NCBI GenBank assembly: GCA_028712665.1
Contig: JAQTRC010000010.1
Location: 1-54,444, forward strand
Length of the DNA: 54,444 nt
Source of the DNA: Desulfuromonadaceae bacterium
Lineage (GTDB): Bacteria; Desulfobacterota; Desulfuromonadia; Geobacterales; Pseudopelobacteraceae
Reading direction: 5' to 3'
Made by a program: the position numbers and the translations under genes. This document shows positions 45,513 through 53,433 of the stretch, piece by piece (the stretch's first letter is position 1; each line of letters starts with the position of its first letter). The notes below the pieces were generated by a model, which searched no databases, was not told the DNA's origin, and saw nothing but the letters and a program-made list of their open reading frames with translations.

Positions 45513-46235
45513 ATGGCCTACAGACCGCCCGCCAACCGGAAGCCGAAACGGCCGCCCGTCGGCGGGACCATCCTATCCTGGCAAATCCCGACTGAACCCG
45601 AGTCGCGATGGCCAGCCTTTGGCGCGGCCCTTGTGGTCATTGCTGGCCAGGCATGGGTGGCCGTGGGCCTCTCCCTCAGTCCCGTCTGGCTATTCCCGGT
45701 CATATCGGCGGTTCTTCTGGTCGCTTCTGTAGCTGTCTACCTTCCTCGCCGGACGGAACCCAGCCTCCTCATGCGTGCGCTCGGGGTGAGCCTCATCGGT
45801 ATGCTTGTTATCGCAAACGCCGTCAGTTTGGTTGAACTCGTGCGGAACATTTTTGTTGGGGTATCGGGGATCACCCCGGTCGGCCTGCTTCTCGTTGGCA
45901 TTGTTCTGTGGGTCGTCAATATCGCAATCTTTGCCCTAGTGTACTGGGAATTGGACGGTGATGGACCCGATATGCGTGCCGATGGATACCGGGACTTCCC
46001 TGACCTCGTCTTTCCGCAGCAGCAACCCGACCAACAAGGGTTGGCTCCCGCTAACTGGAAGCCGACCTTCCCCGACTATCTGTACGTATCGCTAACGGCC
46101 GCTACAGCGTTCTCGCCGACCGACGCGATGCCATATTCGAAGCGTGTTAAACTTGTTATGGGTGTCGAAAGCACTATGTCTTTGGCAATCGTTGCAATGA
46201 TCGTAGCCCGAGCCATCAATATTGCCCACGGGTAG
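45513..46235 (+). CDS. Integral membrane protein with a pore-like C-terminal segment
   Basis: A 240-aa protein. A Pro/Lys/Arg-rich cytoplasmic N-terminus (1-20) is followed by hydrophobic segments near 34-55, 58-75, 88-108, 120-147 and a final one near 215-238. Before the last helix, DYLYVSLTAATAFSPTDAMPYSKR resembles the pore-loop region of DUF1345-type and two-helix ion-channel-like proteins. I do not recognise an exact family. AGGAGGAGG precedes the ATG. Style (Arg/Pro-rich) suggests possible transfer, unproven. Confidence 0.7.
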   Translation: MAYRPPANRKPKRPPVGGTILSWQIPTEPESRWPAFGAALVVIAGQAWVAVGLSLSPVWLFPVISAVLLVASVAVYLPRRTEPSLLMRALGVSLIGMLVIANAVSLVELVRNIFVGVSGITPVGLLLVGIVLWVVNIAIFALVYWELDGDGPDMRADGYRDFPDLVFPQQQPDQQGLAPANWKPTFPDYLYVSLTAATAFSPTDAMPYSKRVKLVMGVESTMSLAIVAMIVARAINIAHG

Positions 46236-46494
46236 AATCTTGTTTCAAGTTCTAGGCACAGCGGACGAGGGATGGGCATAGGTATCTGAATTTCTGCCAC
46301 TCTCTGTAATCTGGGGTGCCAAATCTACACATTTGACAAGTATGGATAAAAACTCTTGCAAGCCAAGTTGCCAACCATCGGCACTACCGGCCCAAAAGCA
46401 GGCCGGTCAGCCTCGGCTCCGTTGGAATAACAACAAAATGAGTATGAAACTCAAGCAATAGCGGGTAAAAAACGCAGTACATCACAGAGGCATA

Positions 46495-46794
46495 ATGAAG
46501 AAACCGTTTTATATGTGGGAGGGCGATACTCTGGTGCTTAATATACTTGGCACCCCGAATGCTAAACGGGATGCCATCGGCAAGATCAAGGGGCATCAGC
46601 TTTGTGTAAGTGTAACGGCAGTTCCCCGTGCAGGTCGGGCAACCGATCATATGGTGCGATTTCTGGCTGATGAATTTGGCGTGTCGGTCAGCGACATTCA
46701 GGTCGTGTTCGGGCGCATGAATGTCAACAAGCAGCTTCGAATCAAGGCGCCAAAACGCTTGCCTGCAGTCATCGGACAGCAGGAATTATATTAG
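46495..46794 (+). CDS. DUF167 (YggU) family protein
   Basis: A 99-aa protein. LVLNILGTPNAKRDAIGKIKG, VSVTAVPRAGRATDHMVRFLADEFGV and the basic end QLRIKAPKRL follow the DUF167/YggU fold. Family proteins are small and soluble, with no settled function. The preceding 260 bases hold only an inverted repeat, ACCGGCC and GGCCGGT, near 46385-46408. Confidence 0.85.
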   Translation: MKKPFYMWEGDTLVLNILGTPNAKRDAIGKIKGHQLCVSVTAVPRAGRATDHMVRFLADEFGVSVSDIQVVFGRMNVNKQLRIKAPKRLPAVIGQQELY

Positions 46795-47220
46795 TTCCCG
46801 ACATCAACTGTATTGGCGGAATTTCAGAGGGGACGCAGATAAGTCATGTAACTTATTGAGCGAGAAATGTCACTATTCAAGCAAACGCAACAGCGGTGAA
46901 CTCTATCTGCTCTCAGCCGTTGAGCAAAACAAGAGCAATATGTCTAAAAACGCAGTTTCGCCACAGAGACGCAGTCAGAAGCAAGCGCTTCAAAGCGAGA
47001 CAGAGAGGAAATCACAGAATTTTTATTAGAATTATCTCAAAACCAACTTCCACCTTCCTTAAGGCTCCACGAACCGCTCCATATTTTTTGAATTTGACAG
47101 AAGGCGGGCCGGTTCGGTATACAGGAATGTCCATATTTTTATCACGGCGTTAAATCTCCTGCGAAAACTCGTTTTTCGCCAATTTGTTAAGCCTTTTGAA
47201 AAATCGGTGACATTACTACC
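46795..47220. other. Intergenic region with degenerate CACAGAG-type motifs
   Basis: About 425 bases between the DUF167 gene and panP. It carries degenerate motifs such as GCCACAGAGACGCAG near 46961 and GACAGAGAGGAAATCACAGA near 47000; related strings occur near 46480 and 49735. Open frames here have no protein character. No terminator or promoter was found with confidence. Confidence 0.35.
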
Positions 47221-48864
47221 ATGCCCAAATCAAGAGAACTTGCCCAAGCCACTCCGGAGAATATTTTCCGGATTTTTACCGTCCCGGAAGCCCCCGACTC
47301 CACTCTGGGGCGCATCGATCAGGCCATTTCCGATGACCTGATGGGTTTTTTGCAGGAGCATATTGTCGCTGTTGAACGCGACCTCGATGAAATCGAGGGG
47401 GATTTTTCCCAGTCCCGCATCCCGGAAGATCCAACCTTCGTTTCGGACTACACAGAATTTCTCAAGGAAAAACTCGTTTCCCAATCCGTGCATACCGCCT
47501 CTCCGGGATTCATCGGGCACATGACCTCCGCCCTCCCCTACTTCATGCTCCCTCTCTCCCGGATTCTGACCGCCCTTAACCAGAATCTGGTCAAGGTGGA
47601 AACCTCCCGCGCCTTCACACCGATGGAGCGCCAGGTTCTGGCCATGATCCATAGGCTGATCTACAGCGGCAGCGACGATTTTTACAGCCAGTGGATTCAG
47701 AACAGCAACTACTCCCTGGGCGCCTTCTGCTCGGGCGGCACCATCGCCAACGTCACCGCCCTTTGGGCGGCCCGCAACCGCCTCTGCGGACCCTCTGGCG
47801 ATTTCAAGGGGATCGCGCGTGAGGGACTGTTCAAGGCCCTGCAGCATCTGGAGTGCCAAGGCCTGGCAATTCTGGTTTCCCGCCGGGGACATTATTCCCT
47901 GGGGAAAGCAGCCGACCTGCTCGGCATCGGACGGGACAACCTCATCGCGGTGGAGACGGACGACAACAACCGCATCGACCTGAAGCGACTTCGGGAGCAC
48001 TGCACCCGGTTGCAGGGCGAGGGGATCCGCCCCTTGAGCCTCATCGGCATCGCCGGCACCACCGAAACGGGCAACGTAGATCCGCTGGAGGCCCTGGCCG
48101 ATCTGGCCGAGGAGCTGGGGTGTCACTTCCATGTGGATGCCGCCTGGGGCGGGCCGACCCTGTTTTCCGATACCTACCGGGGACTGTTGCGGGGCATCGA
48201 ACGCGCCGACTCTGTGACCATCGACGCCCACAAGCAGCTCTATGTGCCGATGGGCGCCGGAATGGTGCTGTTCAAGGACCCCGCCACCCTCTCCTCCATC
48301 GAACACCACGCCGCCTACATCATCCGCCGCGGTTCGAGGGATCTGGGCAGCCGCACTCTCGAAGGGTCGCGCCCCGGCATGGCCATGCTGGTGCACGCCG
48401 GCCTCTCCATCATCGGTCGCAAGGGATATGAGCTGCTCATAGATCAGGGGATCGAGCGCGCCCGCAGCTTTGCCCGACGGATTGACGCCCATCCCGACTT
48501 CGAACTGGTATCCGAGCCCGAACTCAACATCCTAACCTACCGCTACATACCCGCCTGGGTGCAGAAGACCCTGGCCCAGGCCCCGGCGGAGCGGGCGGCA
48601 CGCATCAACGAACTGCTCGACAGAATCATTGAAGCCATGCAGAAACGTCAACGCGAGGCCGGGAAAACTTTCGTCTCCCGCACCCGTCTCGCCCCGGGGC
48701 GTTACAATGGCGACACAATCACCGTCTTCCGCGTGGTTATGGCCAACCCTCTGACCACCGAAGAAATTTTCGCCTCCGTCTTGGGCGAACAGTGCGAGAT
48801 CGCCACCCAGACGGACATCCAAACCCTGTTGGAGCAGATCAGGGAATTGGTCTCCAAGCATTGA
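47221..48864 (+). CDS. panP: PLP-dependent aspartate 1-decarboxylase-like (PanP)
   Basis: A 547-aa group II PLP decarboxylase. HVDAAWGG at 304-311 contacts the cofactor and Lys338 in TIDAHKQLYVPMGAG binds it. The N-terminal part (GFIGHMTSALPYFMLPLSRILTALNQN) matches the PanP family, a PLP enzyme proposed to make beta-alanine for pantothenate in proteobacteria lacking pyruvoyl PanD. Glutamate or other amino acid decarboxylase activity cannot be excluded. The ribosome site is weak. Confidence 0.82.
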   Translation: MPKSRELAQATPENIFRIFTVPEAPDSTLGRIDQAISDDLMGFLQEHIVAVERDLDEIEGDFSQSRIPEDPTFVSDYTEFLKEKLVSQSVHTASPGFIGHMTSALPYFMLPLSRILTALNQNLVKVETSRAFTPMERQVLAMIHRLIYSGSDDFYSQWIQNSNYSLGAFCSGGTIANVTALWAARNRLCGPSGDFKGIAREGLFKALQHLECQGLAILVSRRGHYSLGKAADLLGIGRDNLIAVETDDNNRIDLKRLREHCTRLQGEGIRPLSLIGIAGTTETGNVDPLEALADLAEELGCHFHVDAAWGGPTLFSDTYRGLLRGIERADSVTIDAHKQLYVPMGAGMVLFKDPATLSSIEHHAAYIIRRGSRDLGSRTLEGSRPGMAMLVHAGLSIIGRKGYELLIDQGIERARSFARRIDAHPDFELVSEPELNILTYRYIPAWVQKTLAQAPAERAARINELLDRIIEAMQKRQREAGKTFVSRTRLAPGRYNGDTITVFRVVMANPLTTEEIFASVLGEQCEIATQTDIQTLLEQIRELVSKH

Positions 48865-49017
48865 CAAGTTGAATTGCGCCAATTTTTATACCGGATAACC
48901 GGAGTAACCATTAATTGCAGCTCCACGTTCTGCTGAAAAGTGAACAATGTAGATGCGACCCATTAAAAAACTGATCGAGTTTTCTTAAACATATATAATT
49001 TTGCTATGGAGGTTGTC

Positions 49018-49644
49018 ATGGCTCTCAACGAACCTGATTTTGCGATAAACGAGATACTTAAAAACATAAAGGATCGGCGGAGCATCCGCTCTTTTGCCAA
49101 GGAAGAAATCCCGGACGAAGAGATCGGCATCCTGTTGCAGGCGGCCAATGCCGCACCCTCGGCCCACAACCTGCAGTCCTGGCGATTTATTGTCCTCAAG
49201 GGGGGGAAAAAACAGAAACTGGCCGAGCTGGTCGCTGAAGGCGCCAACCGGTTCTCCAAGCCTGCACAGGCACTCCTACGGATGTCGGCCCGAAGCATCG
49301 CAAGTGCGCCTGTAGTTATCGCGGTGGCCAACAGCGGCGAACTGATTGAGCACGGCACTGAACTTTTCAAGGTGGAAAAAGTGATGGCTTTCGACTTTTT
49401 CCGGACCATGGAAATCCAGAGCTCCGCAGCAGCCGTGCAGAACCTGCTGCTGGCTGCAACCTCACTCGGACTGGCAACCGTATGGCTCGGCATCATGTTC
49501 CTGATGAAGGACGAAGTCCTGGAATTTCTGGGTGTGCCGGGAGGTGAGTTCATGGCTGTTGTCCCAGTTGGGCACCCAAGCCGCGAGGCGGGGAGCGGCC
49601 CGCCCAAAAAGCCCTTCGATTTGAAGGTCACCTATCTGGACTGA
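49018..49644 (+). CDS. Nitroreductase-family protein
   Basis: A 208-aa flavoprotein. IKDRRSIRSFAKEEIPDEEIGILLQAANAAPSAHNLQSWRF is the FMN-binding start of the nitroreductase family, and ATSLGLATVWLGIMF the second conserved block. It would reduce nitro groups, quinones or flavins with NAD(P)H, or act on an unknown substrate. I place the start at ATG 49018 because GGAGG at 49008-49012 is a good ribosome site for it and overlaps the ATG at 49006. Confidence 0.88.
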   Translation: MALNEPDFAINEILKNIKDRRSIRSFAKEEIPDEEIGILLQAANAAPSAHNLQSWRFIVLKGGKKQKLAELVAEGANRFSKPAQALLRMSARSIASAPVVIAVANSGELIEHGTELFKVEKVMAFDFFRTMEIQSSAAAVQNLLLAATSLGLATVWLGIMFLMKDEVLEFLGVPGGEFMAVVPVGHPSREAGSGPPKKPFDLKVTYLD

Positions 49645-49827
49645 TTGCCGGAGCCAACCTGACAGAAAATATTGAGCTCCTGAAACCAAACATAATAGCT
49701 TCACCGAGGTCGTAGCGAATCAAGGGCGCTCTCCACAGAATCCACAGAAATCCCCCGGAACTACTTAATAAAAATCGAGGAATTCCACTACACAAAATAG
49801 TGCTGATTTATTCCCTTCCATAACATA

Positions 49828-49856
49828 TTGACATTTATATAAATGGATTATATCTT
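49828..49856 (+). promoter_or_regulatory. Candidate sigma70 promoter for fmdB-like gene group
   Basis: TTGACA at 49828-49833 and TATCTT at 49851-49856 with a 17-base spacer, in a very AT-rich stretch 70 bases before the ATG at 49926. Confidence 0.55.
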
Positions 49857-49925
49857 GTACATAAATTCAAACTGATATCCGGATACGTGGATATCAGAAA
49901 TATTATGCAACATCGGAGATAATCA

Positions 49926-50108
49926 ATGCCAATATTCGAGTATAGCTGCACGGACTGTAGCTGCCATTTTGAAAAACTGCAAAAACACTCGACCGAGGAG
50001 AAGCCTGTTTGTCCGGCCTGCGGTTCCTGGGAGACAAAAAAAGAGTTTTCGGCCTTTTCTTCAGTTAACTCTTCAGCACCGGGCGACGGTTGTTACTCCG
50101 GAGGCTGA
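49926..50108 (+). CDS. FmdB-family zinc ribbon protein
   Basis: A 60-aa protein. MPIFEYSCTDCSCHFEKLQK and CPACGSWETKKEFSAFSS give two CxxC pairs of a zinc ribbon, the FmdB (CxxC_CXXC_SSSS) pattern, with a Ser-rich C-terminus. FmdB was proposed as a regulator, but most members have unknown roles. It opens a plus-strand run leading to the CcdA gene. Confidence 0.9.
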   Translation: MPIFEYSCTDCSCHFEKLQKHSTEEKPVCPACGSWETKKEFSAFSSVNSSAPGDGCYSGG

Positions 50109-50174
50109 AGAATGCCATCCTGACACCGGTCCGGTGTCTTCTGCCAGATTATTTAAATACATAATGGAGTTATC

Positions 50175-50789
50175 ATGACAGAACGAAGAGATTTTGACGC
50201 TGCCGCCGCCGCATGGGATGAAGAGCCGCGCCGGGTCAAGCTGGCGGGCGAGATTGCTGCCGCCATACGTGATAATTTACCGCTTTCCAGAGAATGGGAT
50301 GCTCTTGATTTCGGCTGCGGAACCGGCCTTGTCACCCTGCCGTTGTCTCAATATCTCGGGAGCATAGTCGGCCTCGACAGTTCACAGGGGATGCTGGAAC
50401 GGCTGAGGGGCAAGATAGAGGCTTTGGGATGTTTAAACGTCCGGACAACCCTCTGTAACCTGGAAAATGGGGAGTTACCGTCTGGAAGATTTCACCTCAT
50501 TACCAGTGCCATGACCCTGCACCACATTCCGGAGATCGTCCCGGTTCTACTGACCCTTCGGGGTCTGCTGCATCCCGGCGCTTGGATAGCTCTGGCCGAC
50601 CTCGAATCCGAGGAGGGGAACTTTCACGACGATACAACCGGCGTATTTCACAATGGTTTCAGTGCTGAAGAACTTTCGAATATGCTAAAAAAGGCAGGTT
50701 TTTCTTCAATTTCCGTAAATGTAGTGACGAAAATTGCACGAAAGGATCAACTCTTTCCGGTGCTTTTGGCAACGGCCCAATCAAGCTGA
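50175..50789 (+). CDS. Class I SAM-dependent methyltransferase
   Basis: A 204-aa methyltransferase. DALDFGCGTGLVTLPL is motif I, VGLDSSQGMLERL motif II, then LITSAMTLHHIPEI and GAWIALADL. It resembles UbiE/MenG-like small-molecule enzymes but lacks a specific signature. GGAG precedes the ATG. Its link with FmdB-like, thioredoxin-like and CcdA proteins hints at a redox or detoxification role, unproven. Confidence 0.85.
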   Translation: MTERRDFDAAAAAWDEEPRRVKLAGEIAAAIRDNLPLSREWDALDFGCGTGLVTLPLSQYLGSIVGLDSSQGMLERLRGKIEALGCLNVRTTLCNLENGELPSGRFHLITSAMTLHHIPEIVPVLLTLRGLLHPGAWIALADLESEEGNFHDDTTGVFHNGFSAEELSNMLKKAGFSSISVNVVTKIARKDQLFPVLLATAQSS

Positions 50790-50858
50790 ATCTGAATACA
50801 GTTCATTTACTACAACGTACATTGCATGGATAAACATAATTTCAGAAGGAGCAGAAAC

Positions 50859-51260
50859 ATGAAACAATTTATTACCACAATTATCACTGCAGCTATTATT
50901 GCAACAACGACTCTTCCCCTGGCGGCAAGCCCTACCGCCCCCTTGAGTACACCGGAACTGAAGAGAACAATTGCATCAAACGGCAAGCCGACACTGCTGT
51001 TTTTTCAAAATCCAAATGGCGGACCTTGCAAAGCACAAAAAACTATACTGGATAAACTGGCGGCACAACGCAAGGGAACCTTCAATATCGCCAGCGTCAG
51101 TACCATGAACCAGAATGACCAGAAAGCGTTTTATGATTACGGCGTCAGGAGCCTGCCGTCACTGGTTCTGGTGGATAAAGCGGGTAAAGTCAGCCGGGTT
51201 TTCTCTCCGGGAATCCAGAATATTGAAGTCATTTCTTCCGCCCTGGACAGCCTGAAATAA
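50859..51260 (+). CDS. Exported thioredoxin-like protein with single active-site Cys
   Basis: A 133-aa protein with a signal peptide (1-23, ending PLAAS) and a thioredoxin fold: KPTLLFFQNPNGGPCKAQK (43-61) and the cis-Pro loop YGVRSLPSLVLVDKAGK. The usual WCGPC is NGGPC, so only Cys57 remains and the nucleophilic first Cys is Gly54. AGAAGGAG precedes the ATG at 50859; an ATG at 50826 would add an unlikely charged start. The stop overlaps the ccdA start. Confidence 0.82.
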   Translation: MKQFITTIITAAIIATTTLPLAASPTAPLSTPELKRTIASNGKPTLLFFQNPNGGPCKAQKTILDKLAAQRKGTFNIASVSTMNQNDQKAFYDYGVRSLPSLVLVDKAGKVSRVFSPGIQNIEVISSALDSLK

Positions 51261-51901
51261 TGGAAATCAGTATTATCAACATTGGCATGGCCATTGGAGC
51301 CGGAGTTGCGAGTGTGCTCTCACCCTGCGTGCTGCCGGTTATACCGATAATAATGGCCGGTGCGGAGCGAAATGACCGACTCCGCCCGCTGATTGTGGTA
51401 ACCGGACTTTCCCTGTCATTCATGGCAATGGGTGCTGTCTCGTCACTCTTCGGGGCGTTTCTGATCGGCAAAACCCGTTACATAGAGATCGCCGGCGCCG
51501 CGGTGATCATCATAATGGGATTGATGGTGATCCTTGACATATCTGTCTTCAAGCGTTTTTACCAGCTTTCCAACATCCGGGTCAAAGGTGAGGGGCGAAT
51601 CGGCGGGCTGATACTTGGAATGTCTCTTGGAGTAATATGGGTACCGTGTGTCGGTCCGTTCCTCTCTTCTACCCTGGCCATGGTCGGAACCAGCGGCCAA
51701 TTATCAACAGGGATCATACTGCTGGGATTTTATTCCCTTGGTCTTGCAATACCGATGCTGCTTGTTGGTTATTCATCGCAGCTGCTGCAGAACAAAATAA
51801 AGGGAATGCTTAAACATGAAAGAATACTCCGCTATGTCACCGGTGGGACTCTGGTTGCTTTTGGCCTCTATTCGATCATTGCCGGGAACATGGCATTCTA
51901 A
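51260..51901 (+). CDS. ccdA: CcdA-family thiol transporter
   Basis: A 213-aa protein with six membrane segments. VLSPCVLPVIP has Cys23 and IWVPCVGPFLSS has Cys130, the Cys pair by which CcdA/DsbD carries reducing power from cytoplasmic thioredoxin to the periplasm. Targets include cytochrome c maturation and periplasmic thioredoxin-like proteins. It starts on the last base of the upstream stop (TAATG), so the thioredoxin-like protein is its likely partner. Confidence 0.92.
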   Translation: MEISIINIGMAIGAGVASVLSPCVLPVIPIIMAGAERNDRLRPLIVVTGLSLSFMAMGAVSSLFGAFLIGKTRYIEIAGAAVIIIMGLMVILDISVFKRFYQLSNIRVKGEGRIGGLILGMSLGVIWVPCVGPFLSSTLAMVGTSGQLSTGIILLGFYSLGLAIPMLLVGYSSQLLQNKIKGMLKHERILRYVTGGTLVAFGLYSIIAGNMAF

Positions 51902-51912
51902 TCCTTTCAAAG

Positions 51913-51950
51913 TTATGCAACTGTCACAATGCATGACATATGTTGCATAA
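51913..51950. repeat. Hairpin between convergent ccdA and lysR
   Basis: TTATGCAAC at 51913-51921 is inverted as GTTGCATAA at 51942-51950, with an inner pair TGTCA and TGACA; the stem is interrupted by a 3-base bulge. There is no T-run. It may act as a bidirectional terminator or a protein site. Confidence 0.6.
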
Positions 51951-52014
51951 ATCCAAATCAGGCAATTGTCACTATTCCAAGTATTTACATCCAAATATTG
52001 CAGTTAAGTGGAAG

Positions 52015-52932
52015 CTAGCCGGAAGGGTTACCGGACGCAATCCCAAACGCCGATAATATTTCGGCGATAAATTCTCTCAATAAAGGAGTTGAAGGAGATC
52101 TGTTATTTACAATGAGTGTCCGATGGTGTGTATGGTTGAAACCTGGAATTCGATGTTCCTTCAGGATCCCTTGCCGGATATGCTGATCCACAAGAGAGCG
52201 TGACACAAAGGTTATCCCGCTCCCCTCGCAAACCCTGTTGATTATCAGATGCAGATCGTCACAAACTATGATTCTTGGAAATTCGGTACAACTTCTGCCA
52301 ATGTTTTTCATATTGAATCCAAGCAACTTGCTTGAACAACATCCCTCCTTCCTGACGTATAGATCGTAGTTAATAAGTTGGTCAATAGTCGCCTCTTGTT
52401 CTTCAATCCCAAGGATTGGCGAAGAGACGAAAATCAACTCATCGTCCGGCAGCTCAATGGACTCGAATCCGGATAGATCGTAACGTTCGTAGTGCTCGAT
52501 AACCCCCACCTGATAAATACCTTCGCGCAGGCCCTCAATAACCTTGTCCGGCAATTCAAACGAGAAATTCATTTCGGACGTACTGGAATAGAGCAGCATA
52601 AAATTTTTCATTATTTCGGGAAGATATGCAATTCCGAATGCCGGAGTGCAGCAAAAACTCACGCCTGTTTTGTGTTCATATTCGTGAAGATCCTGAACCA
52701 GTTCCTTCTCTATAGCGATCATTTTATTCGCTTTTTCCATAACGATCCGGCCCGCTTCGGTAGGAACCAGTACAGGGCCGCTCCTGTCAATTAGCGGAAA
52801 ACCGTAATGCTCTTCCAAAAACTGAATGCGACGCGAAACGGCAGACTGGGTTACAAAAAGTTTTTCAGCCGCCTTCGAGAAACTACCAGTGATTATTGCT
52901 TCCACAAGTGTTTGAAAATATTCGGATTTCAT
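52015..52932 (-). CDS. LysR-family transcriptional regulator
   Basis: A 305-aa LysR regulator. The N-terminal helix-turn-helix is FQTLVEAIITGSFSKAAEKLFVTQSAVSRRIQFLEEHYG (6-44), followed by the linker helix and a periplasmic-binding-like effector domain with FCCTPAFGIAYLPEIM. Two adjacent Cys occur in RKEGCCSSKLL near residue 195, possibly redox- or thiol-sensing. It is convergent with ccdA and divergent from the DUF3373 gene. Confidence 0.92.
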   Translation of the reverse strand: MKSEYFQTLVEAIITGSFSKAAEKLFVTQSAVSRRIQFLEEHYGFPLIDRSGPVLVPTEAGRIVMEKANKMIAIEKELVQDLHEYEHKTGVSFCCTPAFGIAYLPEIMKNFMLLYSSTSEMNFSFELPDKVIEGLREGIYQVGVIEHYERYDLSGFESIELPDDELIFVSSPILGIEEQEATIDQLINYDLYVRKEGCCSSKLLGFNMKNIGRSCTEFPRIIVCDDLHLIINRVCEGSGITFVSRSLVDQHIRQGILKEHRIPGFNHTHHRTLIVNNRSPSTPLLREFIAEILSAFGIASGNPSG

Positions 52933-53433
52933 CTGTCACCCTTTTCTTCAACCTCATCTGTTGCGCAAAACGCATAGCAGCATGATAATATTTCGTTTTC
53001 CATATATCTAAAAATAATATTATATACATGATTGATACTGATTGTGTATACACAACAAGTTAATGAAGACATCCAGGTCAAGGTGATGTTTGGGTTTGAA
53101 TGTGCAAAATCAACTGGTTACAACAAATCTGCAGACACTTCCCATCACCATTCATTTTCGTAAAATGGTTTTGGATTCTAACATTAATAAAGTAGCAAAG
53201 CAACACCCTCCTTCCTTTTGGTTGCCGGCGGTATGAGCCGTCGGCATTTTTTTGCCATTGCCCTCAAAATCAAAAATTATAGTCGAGGTTTTTATAAATA
53301 TAATTTTGTTGAATAACGCCTGCTTTATCAAGGAGGTAATCAAAATAGCCGGTCAGAGATGATGAAGTCGAAATCCGGCCTTGGTTGTTGAACCCAGATC
53401 AAGTTTAGGAATCACACTAAAAAGGAGGATTCA
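52933..53433. other. Divergent regulatory region between lysR and DUF3373 gene
   Basis: About 500 AT-rich bases. GTGTATACAC at 53044-53053 is a perfect 10-base palindrome and could be an operator. A terminator-like hairpin is at 53223-53253. No coding frame is convincing. A leader RNA or small RNA upstream of the outer-membrane gene is possible. Confidence 0.4.
53223..53253 (+). terminator. Intrinsic terminator in the leader of the DUF3373 gene
   Basis: TGCCGGCGG (53223-53231) pairs with CCGTCGGCA (53238-53246) with one mismatch, followed by a seven-base T-run to 53253. It lies 180 bases before the gene and does not follow any plus-strand gene. An upstream GCAAC near 53199-53203 could pair with GTTGC at 53221-53225 and compete with it. 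Confidence 0.7.

Noticed and set aside
46721..47029. Open frame of 102 codons overlapping the DUF167 gene end
   Set aside because: Composition is that of degenerate repeat sequence and the overlap with a real gene argues against it.
47230..48492. Antisense open frame of 420 codons opposite panP
   Set aside because: Long antisense frames are expected in GC-rich genes with strong codon bias; the product is Gly/Ala/Gln-rich without motifs.
53170..53260. Cyclic dinucleotide (GEMM) riboswitch before the DUF3373 gene
   Set aside because: A GCAAAGC string and a nearby hairpin recall GEMM, which is common in Geobacter, but the conserved GGGCAAACC segment and tetraloop receptor were not found.
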